NCBI GenBank assembly: GCA_030642225.1
Contig: DAOWOC010000084.1
Coordinates: forward strand, 1-5,693
Source: Deltaproteobacteria bacterium
GTDB taxonomy: Bacteria > Desulfobacterota > DAOWOC01
DNA length: 5,693 nt
Reading direction: 5' to 3'
Shown here: positions 1-5,693 of the stretch, in pieces
Layout: every line of letters begins with the position of its first letter
How positions within the stretch are numbered: position 1 is the first letter of the stretch
Notes under the pieces: generated by a model
The model's input: the letters and a program-made list of their open reading frames with translations, nothing else
Databases searched by the model: none
Told to the model about the DNA's origin: nothing
Translations under genes and position numbers: made by a program

Positions 1-830
1 AGCCTGACCTTTACTGGAACGGTAAATATACCGAAATAGATTATATACTGGCAAGGGTTGAACCTTCATTTGCAAAATTTGCGACAAACCACGGATACCA
101 ATTTGCGGGCATGGCTGAAACATGTTTGAATTTTATCGGTTCTCAGGTTCCTTTGACAAAGGCCGAGGACTTGAAAAAAATAAAGTTTTGGCTCTGGCGC
201 GGGGACAGAATCAGAGCTGATGTATTAAAAGTAATGAATTTTGGTCCTATATTATCATCTGATCTTTATAGTATTGCCCAGGCTTACAGCACTAATATGG
301 TTGATGCAACATGGGTGGGATACAATCCTGCCATACTTTTGCAATGGTGGCCCCATATTAAATACGTAACTAACTATCCAATATTTGGTTATGAAAGCGC
401 CACAGCCTTTTTTGATAAAAGGATGATAAATCTGATAGTTGAATTTTGTGAAAAATGGGGAGATAAATATGGGATTAAGGACAAAGAACATATAAGAGAA
501 AACCTTATAGGTGCCTTAGACAGTCTTATTACCGGCAAAATGAGATTTATGATCCGCGAACAGGAAGCCATAGCACGGAAAACTATGTTTAAAGAAGGTA
601 TCAAGGAAATAGTAATGCCTGAAGAAGAATTGGATAAACTCAGAGCAAAAGTAGAACCACTTTATTTTAAACTGGCTGATAAAAAATATCCAAAAAGCCT
701 GCTTGAAGAGATATTAAAATACAGACAGGAGTATAGAAAACTTAAGGCTGATGGAAAACTTACAAATGATTGGTTTGATAAGGGTATATTGCCGATAGAT
801 ATAGAGAGTGATGAATGGCATAAATTATAA
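1..830 (+). CDS. DctP-type TRAP solute-binding protein, first tandem copy (5' end outside window)
   Basis: The reading frame is open from the first bases (first full codon at 3) to the TAA at 828-830, giving 275 visible residues. An internal ATG at 111 exists, but the codons before it align with the second copy (PDLYW, GKYTEIDYIL), so it is not the true start; about 142 N-terminal residues and the signal peptide lie outside. The protein should be a periplasmic binding protein that delivers a solute to a TRAP transporter. Visible family features are AEDLKKI at the start of the hinge strand, then AQAYSTNMVD and GYNPAILLQWWPHI, which line up with the TRAP 'aLqtG.vDG' ligand-site region. The hinge strand reads FWLWRGD, with Trp where most DctP proteins have the carboxylate-binding Arg. 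A charged helical tail of about 65 residues follows the binding domain. About 59 residues differ from the second copy over some 265 aligned positions. No DctQ/DctM gene is visible. The family call is firm; the substrate is unknown. Confidence 0.88.
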   Translation, partial: PDLYWNGKYTEIDYILARVEPSFAKFATNHGYQFAGMAETCLNFIGSQVPLTKAEDLKKIKFWLWRGDRIRADVLKVMNFGPILSSDLYSIAQAYSTNMVDATWVGYNPAILLQWWPHIKYVTNYPIFGYESATAFFDKRMINLIVEFCEKWGDKYGIKDKEHIRENLIGALDSLITGKMRFMIREQEAIARKTMFKEGIKEIVMPEEELDKLRAKVEPLYFKLADKKYPKSLLEEILKYRQEYRKLKADGKLTNDWFDKGILPIDIESDEWHKL

Positions 831-857
831 CGATTAGGCTAAATCATATTTTTTTAT

Positions 858-866
858 AAGGAGGTG
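858..866 (+). other. Orphan Shine-Dalgarno-like sequence AAGGAGGTG
   Basis: A near-perfect anti-16S complement sits 28 bases after the stop of the first TRAP protein gene. No ATG, GTG or TTG opens a usable frame at the right distance; what follows is AT-rich with early stops. It may be the relic of a deleted gene or chance. The rest of the 294-base spacer (831-1124) holds no supported gene, no convincing hairpin terminator and no clear sigma-70 promoter, so the second copy may be read through from the first. Confidence 0.25.
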
Positions 867-1124
867 TAATAACAAAATAATTTTTTAAATAAATTTAATA
901 AAAAGGTGTTAAATACATAGCAAAAAGGTTTGAGTCTTTTTCTGATTTTCCATTGAGATATAAAAAGAAATTTTTTTAAATCTATTTTAAACCTATATGA
1001 GATAGAGTTTTCATGTTTTTTGTGGGAGGTGGTTCATATCTGCATCCTTTAATGCTGTGTGATGTATTAAAAAAATGTTGATGAATGTTTATTTGATTAT
1101 TCACTAAACAAAAAGGAGCACATT

Positions 1125-2375
1125 ATGAAAACGATCTTTGGTAAAAATTTTTTAGTTTTTTTATTGGTATTGTTTTGTACCTTTTCAATAAAAGATAGCT
1201 TTGCCGTGGAAAGAACCGTGGTGGACCCATGGACACTGGAAAAATATTTAAAAGGTGACGAAATCCCTCCTGATGATGTGTTGCTTTTTTTAAGAATAGT
1301 AACAGTTGCACCCGAGGGGTCATGCTGGTATAATTTTATCACACAGGACCTTGTACAGTCGATCCAGGCTATAACCAATGATCTGTTAGATGTAAAACTC
1401 TACGCCGGAGGTGTTCTCGGCGACGAGGCTGATACCATACGCAAGATGAGGATGCGCCAGATTCATGCAGTTGGTGTGACCAATATGGGCGCAACCATGA
1501 TGGTGCCTGAACTCTGTGTGCTGGAGCTTCCTTTTCTTTTTGATTATGAACCTGACCTTTACTGGAGCGGTAAATATACAGAAATAGATTATATCCTTGA
1601 AAAAATAGAACCATCTTTTTGTAAACTGGCAGCAAAACACGGATATCAATTTGCGGGCATGGCTGAAACATGTTTTAATTTTATCGGTTCCAAGATTCCT
1701 TTAAGAAAGGCTGAGGATTTGAAAAAAATAAACTTTTGGCTCTGGCGCGGGGACAGGATCAGGCCTGAGGTATTAAAAGCCATGAAGTTCGGCAATGTAT
1801 TAACATCAGACCTTTATAGTGTGGCACAGGCATATAGCACTAATATGGTTGATTCCACATGGCTCGGATATAATCCCGCAATTCTTTTACAATGGTGGCC
1901 TCATATCCGCTATGCCACAGATTATCCCATCTTTGGTTATGAAAGCGCCACTGCCTTTTTTGATAAAAAAATGATAGAGATTGTAATCGAATTTGCTGAA
2001 AAATGGGGAGAAAAATACAAGATAAAGGATCATAAAAATATCCGAAAAAATCTTATATCAATGTTGGATGTACTTATTAGTGGAAAAATGAGATTTTTAA
2101 TCAGGGAACAGGAGGGTATAGCAAGGCAAAGTTTATTTAAGGAAGGCATACAAGAAGTGGCTATGCCTAAGGAGGAATTGGATAAACTTAGAAGCCTTGT
2201 TGAACCTCTTTATTTTAAGCTGGCTGATAAAAAATATCCCAAAAGCCTGATTGAAGAGATTTTAAAATACAGACAAGAATATAGAAAGCTTAAGGCAGAC
2301 GGGACGCTTACAGACGAATGGTTTGTAAAAGGAATCGTCCCGGGTGATCCACATAACCAGTGGCATACATGGTAA
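1125..2375 (+). CDS. DctP-type TRAP solute-binding protein, second tandem copy (complete)
   Basis: A 416-residue secreted periplasmic binding protein of the DctP family, longer than the usual 330-360. The start is fixed by AGGAG at 1114-1118, six bases before ATG. Residues 1-27 form a signal peptide (Lys, a hydrophobic run, likely cut after SFA). Residues 28-54 are an acidic spacer. The binding domain begins with LRIVTVAPEGSCW (56-68), then the family signature GGVLGDEADTIRKMRMRQ (95-112) and VLELPFLF (132-139). The hinge strand AEDLKKINFWLWRGD (196-210) has Trp205 where typical DctP proteins have the Arg that clamps a carboxylate. Residues 226-262 cover the second half of the ligand site. 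A charged helical tail (about 350-416) extends past the domain. Similar proteins lacking this Arg are known among TRAP binding proteins paired with the lipoprotein TatT, but no tatT is visible here. It is a tandem paralogue of the gene ending at 830. The ligand is unknown and may not be a simple carboxylate. Confidence 0.92.
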   Translation: MKTIFGKNFLVFLLVLFCTFSIKDSFAVERTVVDPWTLEKYLKGDEIPPDDVLLFLRIVTVAPEGSCWYNFITQDLVQSIQAITNDLLDVKLYAGGVLGDEADTIRKMRMRQIHAVGVTNMGATMMVPELCVLELPFLFDYEPDLYWSGKYTEIDYILEKIEPSFCKLAAKHGYQFAGMAETCFNFIGSKIPLRKAEDLKKINFWLWRGDRIRPEVLKAMKFGNVLTSDLYSVAQAYSTNMVDSTWLGYNPAILLQWWPHIRYATDYPIFGYESATAFFDKKMIEIVIEFAEKWGEKYKIKDHKNIRKNLISMLDVLISGKMRFLIREQEGIARQSLFKEGIQEVAMPKEELDKLRSLVEPLYFKLADKKYPKSLIEEILKYRQEYRKLKADGTLTDEWFVKGIVPGDPHNQWHTW

Positions 2376-2430
2376 TTGATTACTGCCTAAGATATTTTTA
2401 TAAAACACAATATTTTGTTCTCAATTAAAT

Positions 2431-2467
2431 AAAACGGGAGTTCATATTAAAATGAACTCCCGTTTTT
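2431..2467. terminator. Bidirectional intrinsic terminator between convergent genes
   Basis: A perfect 15-bp inverted repeat (arms 2431-2445 and 2452-2466) with a 6-base loop has a GC core (CGGGAG/CTCCCG) flanked by A on the left and T on the right. It therefore ends transcription of the TRAP gene on the plus strand (stop 55 bases upstream) and of the bactofilin unit on the minus strand (stop 48 bases away). Confidence 0.9.
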
Positions 2468-2514
2468 CACATTGAAAATATGATTATTTATCTGTGGCAG
2501 ATTTTTTTGTTTTT

Positions 2515-2916
2515 TTACTCAGAGGTTATCCCGGTTATGTCATCAGTGGGGACATTGACAGGGGGGGCTTGCTGTTCATTTCTCATGGAACATTTGCCCT
2601 CAAGAATAACCTTTTCAGAGACCACTAAAGATGCAGTTACTATATCGCCATAAACTTCACCCGGGAACATAACCTGAAGATTTTTTTTTGCCTCAATATT
2701 CCCCTTTACCTTACCGCTGACAATGACGGACTCAGCAAATATATTACCCTCTACAAAGGCCTTAGGGCCTATTATAATAGATTTTGGGCTTGAAATATTA
2801 CCATGGATAGAACCTTCTATGTAAATACCATCTTCTGACTGCAGATCACCATCAAGAACTGTATTGGATGCAATTACCGTCGCCATCTTATAATCTTTTT
2901 GTTTGTTGCTAAACAT
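2515..2916 (-). CDS. Bactofilin family protein
   Basis: A 133-residue bactofilin (DUF583/PF04519), a cytoskeletal protein that polymerises as a right-handed beta-helix without nucleotide and often positions wall enzymes at the inner membrane. The core, about residues 13-112, shows the repeated pattern of short beta rungs and Gly turns: TVLDGDL, IYIEGSIHGNI, SIIIGPKAFVEGNI, VIVSGKVKGNI, then PGEVYGDI and VILEGKCSM, the usual end of the domain. Short disordered tails flank it, with a Pro-rich acidic C-terminus. The gene starts one base after the stop of the M23 peptidase, and bactofilin-M23 pairing is widespread (for example ccmA with csd1 in Helicobacter pylori), so a shared role in peptidoglycan shaping is likely. 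The ATG at 2916 has an all-G ribosome-binding site about six bases ahead; Met11 (MATV) is an alternative start just before the core but has a poorer site. The family call is firm; the cellular role is inferred. Confidence 0.93.
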   Translation of the reverse strand: MFSNKQKDYKMATVIASNTVLDGDLQSEDGIYIEGSIHGNISSPKSIIIGPKAFVEGNIFAESVIVSGKVKGNIEAKKNLQVMFPGEVYGDIVTASLVVSEKVILEGKCSMRNEQQAPPVNVPTDDITGITSE

Positions 2917-2917
2917 C

Positions 2918-3862
2918 TTATTCCCCCCCCATGTTATAAGGAATTATACCTTTATTCTCAGTTAAAAAGTGTCGTGTTAAAGGCACATCATAGATATAAT
3001 TATTTGGATTAAGGTGCCTTTTATTTTTTAGCACCTCATAATGCAGATGACTTCCGGTTGAAAGACCTGTGCTGCCCATTAGTCCTATCTTTTCACAACG
3101 TTTTACTTCCTGTCCTTTTTTTACAAGGATTTTATTTAAATGTCCATATTTTGTGGTAAAATTTTTATTATGTTTTATTACTATATATTTTCCCAGGAAC
3201 TTGTCTTTTGCAATCTTGATGACTCTGCCGCTTGCTGTTGCGATAATGGGTGTGTTTAAACGTGAGGCTATATCAACCCCTCGGTGAAATTGACGCCGGC
3301 CTGTCAAGGGTGATATGCGCCATCCAAAAGGGGACGACATCCACCAGTCTTTACCTATTACAGGATTAATAGTTGGGATATAATCCCATTTTTTTTGACG
3401 TGCCGACATTATCTTGGATATCTGTTGAAAACGATCAAGCATTTCAACAGAACTTGTTATCATATCTGTTGCAGGCTCTTGTCCTGTCTGCTCATTTAAT
3501 ATGGGCTCAATCCTTAAGATTTCAGCAACATTGTCTATACCACCCTGACCAAGATGGCCGCCTTGGTTAGAACTTTCCTGATCAATCCCGAGAAATCCCC
3601 TGATCAGGGACTCTTCTTTTTTAAGTTTTTTAATGACATCGTTTACAGCGGATAATTTTGAATTTTGAGTTTTAAGCTCAAGGTTTTCTTCAGTAAGCCT
3701 GATGTTTTCCTCAATCTTTAATACCCCGAATAATCCAAGGGTTAATGTTATACAAAATATTAAGATCGTAAACAGTAATAAAATTTTACTGATAAAAAAT
3801 TGTTTTGTTGATGAAGACCAGTTAGGGATTACAATAATGTTATATTTTTTCTTAAATATCAT
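2918..3862 (-). CDS. Membrane-anchored M23 (LytM) peptidoglycan endopeptidase
   Basis: A 314-residue zinc endopeptidase expected to cut peptide cross-links of peptidoglycan in the periplasm. Layout: a short cytoplasmic basic N-terminus; one transmembrane helix at about 26-48; a Glu/Lys/Leu-rich coiled coil at about 49-88; a Gly/Gln linker near 95-110; then the LytM domain at about 174-285. All catalytic motifs are intact: HRGVD (zinc ligands His193 and Asp197), YGH (His241) and HLH (His272, His274). The substrate-side motif SPFGWRISP (177-185) is also typical. The architecture is that of deltaproteobacterial M23 proteins with an inner-membrane anchor and coiled coil, and full conservation suggests an active enzyme rather than an EnvC-like activator. 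The start at 3862 has a modest AAAGG site (3869-3873) in front. It is the first gene of a pair with the bactofilin, which probably localises it. The family call is firm; the precise bond cut cannot be read from sequence. Confidence 0.94.
   Translation of the reverse strand: MIFKKKYNIIVIPNWSSSTKQFFISKILLLFTILIFCITLTLGLFGVLKIEENIRLTEENLELKTQNSKLSAVNDVIKKLKKEESLIRGFLGIDQESSNQGGHLGQGGIDNVAEILRIEPILNEQTGQEPATDMITSSVEMLDRFQQISKIMSARQKKWDYIPTINPVIGKDWWMSSPFGWRISPLTGRRQFHRGVDIASRLNTPIIATASGRVIKIAKDKFLGKYIVIKHNKNFTTKYGHLNKILVKKGQEVKRCEKIGLMGSTGLSTGSHLHYEVLKNKRHLNPNNYIYDVPLTRHFLTENKGIIPYNMGGE
2923..2930 (-). promoter_or_regulatory. G8 homopolymer at the peptidase/bactofilin junction, serving as ribosome-binding site
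   Basis: On the minus strand the junction reads ATG-GGG-GGG-GAA-TAA-G-ATG: the last codons of the M23 peptidase (Met-Gly-Gly-Glu-stop), one base, then the bactofilin start. The G run is the only purine-rich match to the anti-Shine-Dalgarno at a sensible spacing. It lies inside the upstream gene, which suggests coupled translation. Eight identical bases is also a length at which polymerase slippage can occur. Confidence 0.6.
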
Positions 3863-3928
3863 AATATGCCTTTAAAATTAATTAAATCACAAAAATCTTT
3901 TATTGTCTGTAATAAAAAAATTTTATTT

Positions 3929-3964
3929 ATTCTATTTTTTATTCAAATATCAAGCCAAAGTCAA
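3929..3964 (-). promoter_or_regulatory. Candidate sigma-70 promoter for the M23-bactofilin operon
   Basis: Reading the minus strand, TTGACT (3964-3959) is followed after 17 bases by TAAAAA (3941-3936). The overlapping pair TTGGCT (3958-3953) and TAGAAT (3934-3929) has an 18-base gap. Either would start transcription about 60 bases before the peptidase ATG. The surroundings are so AT-rich that chance matches are likely. Confidence 0.35.
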
Positions 3965-3996
3965 GAACGATACTCTTTATTTACAGGATAAATGCA

Positions 3997-4025
3997 TTGA
4001 CTTAATTTTTGAATATGATTAATAA
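3997..4025 (+). promoter_or_regulatory. Candidate sigma-70 promoter for the CGGC-domain gene
   Basis: TTGACT at 3997-4002 and TAATAA at 4020-4025 are separated by the ideal 17 bases, which would place the transcript start about 80 bases before the ATG at 4113. The divergent region 3863-4112 holds no gene, and nothing resembling a structured riboswitch was seen in the leader. Confidence 0.42.
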
Positions 4026-4112
4026 TATCAAAAATTGATGTAATAGTAAAAAGGATAAACTCATAAAAAGGCGTTGAAAAAAATTAATATTTTATGAAGG
4101 GAGGCAGAAAAT

Positions 4113-4451
4113 ATGCGTGTTGTGATTATTGGTTGTGGGGCATATATGAAAGAAGGTTATGGTTGTCCCGGAGAGTGGAAATGTCATGCGGCTGCTGCAA
4201 TGAAAGAAGCTAAATTTGCTGATTATGATTCTGTAGAGTTGATAGGCTTTTTCGAATGTAATTGTCCTGGACGAGCTGTTGTTAATAATCTTAAAGGATT
4301 AAAAAAAATACAGGAGTTTGATGTAGTTCATCTAAGCAATTGTCTTTGCGGGGCAAAACTCGGCTGTCCACACGGAAATCCAGATGCCTTGACAGATGCT
4401 TTAACAGAGGCAGGTTTTAAGGTTGTTCATGGGTGTCATGATTTTGGCTAA
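4113..4451 (+). CDS. Small Cys-rich CGGC-domain protein, putative metal-binding
   Basis: A 112-residue cytoplasmic protein with no signal peptide or membrane segment. It opens with a beta strand and Cys (MRVVIIGCG) and carries nine cysteines: 8, 18, 24, 49, 51, 77, 79, 85 and 108. The order fits the CGGC domain (PF08821, named for conserved Cys and Gly residues): FFECNCPGR (47-54), then VVHLSNCLCGAKLGCPHGNP (71-90), a helix of the 'aLteaGfkVV' type and a terminal GCHDF. The family is presumed to bind metal through these cysteines, but no reaction is established that I know of. The start is fixed by a strong AAGGGAGG (4097-4104) eight bases before ATG. The gene stands alone between its own candidate promoter and a terminator, so it is probably monocistronic. 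I assign the domain from pattern memory; a redox or metal-sensing role would be a guess. Confidence 0.75.
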   Translation: MRVVIIGCGAYMKEGYGCPGEWKCHAAAAMKEAKFADYDSVELIGFFECNCPGRAVVNNLKGLKKIQEFDVVHLSNCLCGAKLGCPHGNPDALTDALTEAGFKVVHGCHDFG

Positions 4452-4460
4452 TATTATTTA

Positions 4461-4501
4461 TATAAAAAAGACAGGGTATTGACATCCCTGTCTTTTTTAT
4501 A
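4461..4501. terminator. Bidirectional intrinsic terminator
   Basis: A perfect 16-bp inverted repeat (4461-4476 with 4486-4501) with a 9-base loop has core GACAGGG/CCCTGTC, flanked by A6 on the left and T6 on the right. It starts 9 bases after the CGGC gene stop and ends 11 bases from the stop of the minus-strand PII-like gene, so it serves both convergent units. Confidence 0.9.
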
Positions 4502-4512
4502 ATTTTTAAAAA

Positions 4513-4803
4513 TCAGATAATCCGTAAAAGAGGCCATTCATAAATTTTAATCCCGGCGCTTTTATGCCTTTGGGAAAGATTTGACAGATTTTCAATTACA
4601 GCATCTTCTTTCTCACCTTCTACAGCTACAGCAAGGGCGCAGTTATATCCAGGCCATACTGCATTATCAAGTTTTGGCACAGAATTTTTCCCCTTGCCAA
4701 GCACCTTGTTCCATTTTGTGTAACCTGTCACACAACACGTTTGAAGTGTTTCCATAACATCGTCATCAAAATCAACATTATAAACCATTAATAAAAACTT
4801 CAT
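4513..4803 (-). CDS. PII-like protein linked to an RND efflux pump
   Basis: A 96-residue cytoplasmic protein that looks like a member of the nitrogen regulatory PII-like fold. The first strand KFLLMVYNVDFDDDVMETL resembles the PII beta1-alpha1 unit. GYTKWNKVLGKG (27-38) fits the strand leading to the T-loop, ALAVAVEGEKEDAVIENL (56-73) fits beta3-alpha2, and the end GIKIYEWPLLRI resembles the PII 'GkIfvlPve' strand. The T-loop part is short and lacks the uridylylated Tyr and the nucleotide-site motifs of true GlnB/GlnK, so classical nitrogen sensing is unlikely. Small PII-like proteins of this kind occur beside RND transporters; a sensory or regulatory role for the pump is inference. The ATG has AAGGAT (4815-4810) six bases ahead. 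The gene lies 42 bases after the RND permease on the same strand with no terminator between, and ends just before a strong terminator, so it is the last gene of the operon. The fold call is from pattern memory. Confidence 0.68.
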   Translation of the reverse strand: MKFLLMVYNVDFDDDVMETLQTCCVTGYTKWNKVLGKGKNSVPKLDNAVWPGYNCALAVAVEGEKEDAVIENLSNLSQRHKSAGIKIYEWPLLRII

Positions 4804-4845
4804 AGTATAATCCTTAAAGTTATGGGCAATACAAGACCTGGTAAT

Positions 4846-5693
4846 TTATTGATTTATCCTTTGTTTCCTATTCTCAAACATATAGTAAATTACCGGAATT
4901 AAAATCAATGTAACAAGACTTGATACACTTAGCCCTCCAAGTATTGTCAGGCCTATTGGATTCCAGACCTCGGCCCCTACACTTTTCGAAACAGCCATTG
5001 GAAGCATCCCAAAAAATGTGGTTGCTGTGGTCATTAAAACCGGCCTTAACCTGTTTTTTCCGGCATTTATTATTGCTTCCAATAAAGGCGCACCCCTTTT
5101 TTGTAAAAGATGTATATAATCAACAAGCACAATTGCATTATTCACTACAATACCCATCAGCATAATAAGTCCCATAAACGACATAATTCCAATCGATGTG
5201 CCTGTTAAAAAAAGGATATAAAATACACCGCTGAATGCAAAAGGCACGGAAAACATTATAATAAGAGGATCTCTGAGATTTTCAAAAAGAGCAGCCATTA
5301 TCATGTAAACCAGGATTATACCAAGAATCAGCAAGATCAGAAGGTCTTTAAATGCCTTGCCCTGTTCTTCTATGTCTCCTCCAAATCCAACGGATACGCC
5401 TTCAGGGATTTCAATTTTCTTTAATATTGAATGGATATCATTATTAACAGCTCCAAGAGCGCGTTTATATAAACTGCCCTCAACCTTTATAATATTACTT
5501 CTGTTTTTCCTTTCAATCTCTATTGGGCCTGTTCCATCCTTTAATGTGGCAATATTACCGAGCCTTATCATTGTGCCGTCAGGAGCAAAAACAGGGATAT
5601 TAAGCAAAGCATCAATACTGTTTTTGTCATGTTTTGTCAGTCGTGTAAAAACTTCAAAATCTTCTCCTGCATCTCTGAATTTAGTCGCTTCAT
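4846..5693 (-). CDS. RND efflux permease (AcrB/HAE1-like), C-terminal part, truncated by window edge
   Basis: The frame is open from the right edge (first full codon at 5691) to TAA at 4846-4848, giving 281 C-terminal residues of a protein normally about 1,000-1,050 long. Codons before the TTG at 5607 continue sensibly (ATKFRDAGEDFEVF), so that position is internal. The visible part holds the end of the periplasmic porter domain (residues 1-110 of the fragment, with IERKNRSNIIKVEG and IPEGVSVGFGGDIEEQ). About five membrane helices follow (roughly 113-135, 142-163, 166-192, 217-238, 247-272). Signature stretches are ALFENLRDPLIIM, GIVVNNAIVLVDYI and NRLRPVLMTTATT. It should be a proton-driven inner-membrane pump working with a periplasmic adaptor and outer-membrane channel, encoded elsewhere. 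At the position of the AcrB TM10 Lys (relay) the fragment has Asn (fragment residue 184 or 185), as is common in this branch. The TM4 Asp pair lies outside the window. The substrate is unknown. Confidence 0.95.
   Translation of the reverse strand, partial: EATKFRDAGEDFEVFTRLTKHDKNSIDALLNIPVFAPDGTMIRLGNIATLKDGTGPIEIERKNRSNIIKVEGSLYKRALGAVNNDIHSILKKIEIPEGVSVGFGGDIEEQGKAFKDLLILLILGIILVYMIMAALFENLRDPLIIMFSVPFAFSGVFYILFLTGTSIGIMSFMGLIMLMGIVVNNAIVLVDYIHLLQKRGAPLLEAIINAGKNRLRPVLMTTATTFFGMLPMAVSKSVGAEVWNPIGLTILGGLSVSSLVTLILIPVIYYMFENRKQRINQ

Noticed and set aside
219..231. 13-base match TGATGTATTAAAA between the first TRAP gene and the spacer near 1061
   Set aside because: Short, AT-rich and without extension on either side; expected by chance in this composition.
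831..862. Possible weak terminator (GATTAG...CTAAATC then T-run) after the first TRAP gene
   Set aside because: The arms are short with a bulge and almost no loop, so it would not form a stable stem.
1022..1043. Sigma-54-like GG...GC pair in the spacer before the second TRAP gene
   Set aside because: The spacing between the GG and GC elements is wrong (9 or 12 bases rather than 10) and the flanking consensus is absent.
1052..1081. Possible 9-residue leader peptide (ATG to TGA) upstream of the second TRAP gene
   Set aside because: The nearest purine-rich site (1024-1031) is about 20 bases away and there is no attenuator hairpin after it.
1097..1671. Minus-strand open frames overlapping the second TRAP gene
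   Set aside because: They lie antisense to a clearly conserved gene, have no family resemblance and are shadows of its codon pattern.
2490..2508. Small hairpin ATCTG-TGG-CAGAT followed by T7 on the plus strand, just after the main terminator
   Set aside because: The stem is only 5 bp with a 3-base loop and lies behind a 15-bp terminator; at best a weak backup, probably chance.
4674..4696. Inverted TTGGCA...TTGCCA inside the PII-like gene
   Set aside because: Six-base arms separated by more than 10 bases within coding sequence; no sign of an operator.

Overview
The window is AT-rich bacterial DNA, most likely from a Gram-negative anaerobe of the Desulfobacterota (old Deltaproteobacteria). 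This placement is an inference from gene content: paralogous TRAP-type solute-binding proteins, an M23 peptidase next to a bactofilin, a Cys-rich CGGC protein, and a PII-like protein behind an RND pump. No rRNA or other phylogenetic marker is present to confirm it.

Layout, left to right. (1) Positions 1-2375, plus strand: two tandem paralogues of a DctP-type periplasmic solute-binding protein. The first is cut by the left window edge and the second is complete. They are separated by 294 bases without a gene. By hand count they share roughly 78% of residues over the aligned part. No TRAP membrane subunits (DctQ/DctM) are visible. (2) 2431-2467: a perfect 15-bp hairpin terminator between convergent units. 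(3) 2515-3862, minus strand: a two-gene operon, an inner-membrane-anchored LytM/M23 peptidase followed one base later by a bactofilin, probably for cell-wall shaping. A run of eight G at the junction is both the end of the peptidase gene and the likely ribosome-binding site of the bactofilin. (4) 3863-4112: a 250-base AT-rich divergent intergenic region holding candidate promoters for both directions. (5) 4113-4451, plus strand: a monocistronic small protein with nine cysteines and a CGGC-domain pattern. (6) 4461-4501: a second bidirectional terminator. (7) 4513-5693, minus strand: the C-terminal third of an RND efflux permease, cut by the right edge, followed after 42 bases by a small PII-like protein, presumably one operon.

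The genes form four independent transcription units rather than one pathway. Their common theme is the cell envelope: periplasmic ligand capture, peptidoglycan remodelling with a cytoskeletal scaffold, and efflux. The points most worth a second look are the TRAP-protein pair with Trp in place of the usual ligand-anchoring Arg, the G8 junction where a one-base slip would fuse peptidase and bactofilin, and the PII-like partner of the RND pump.
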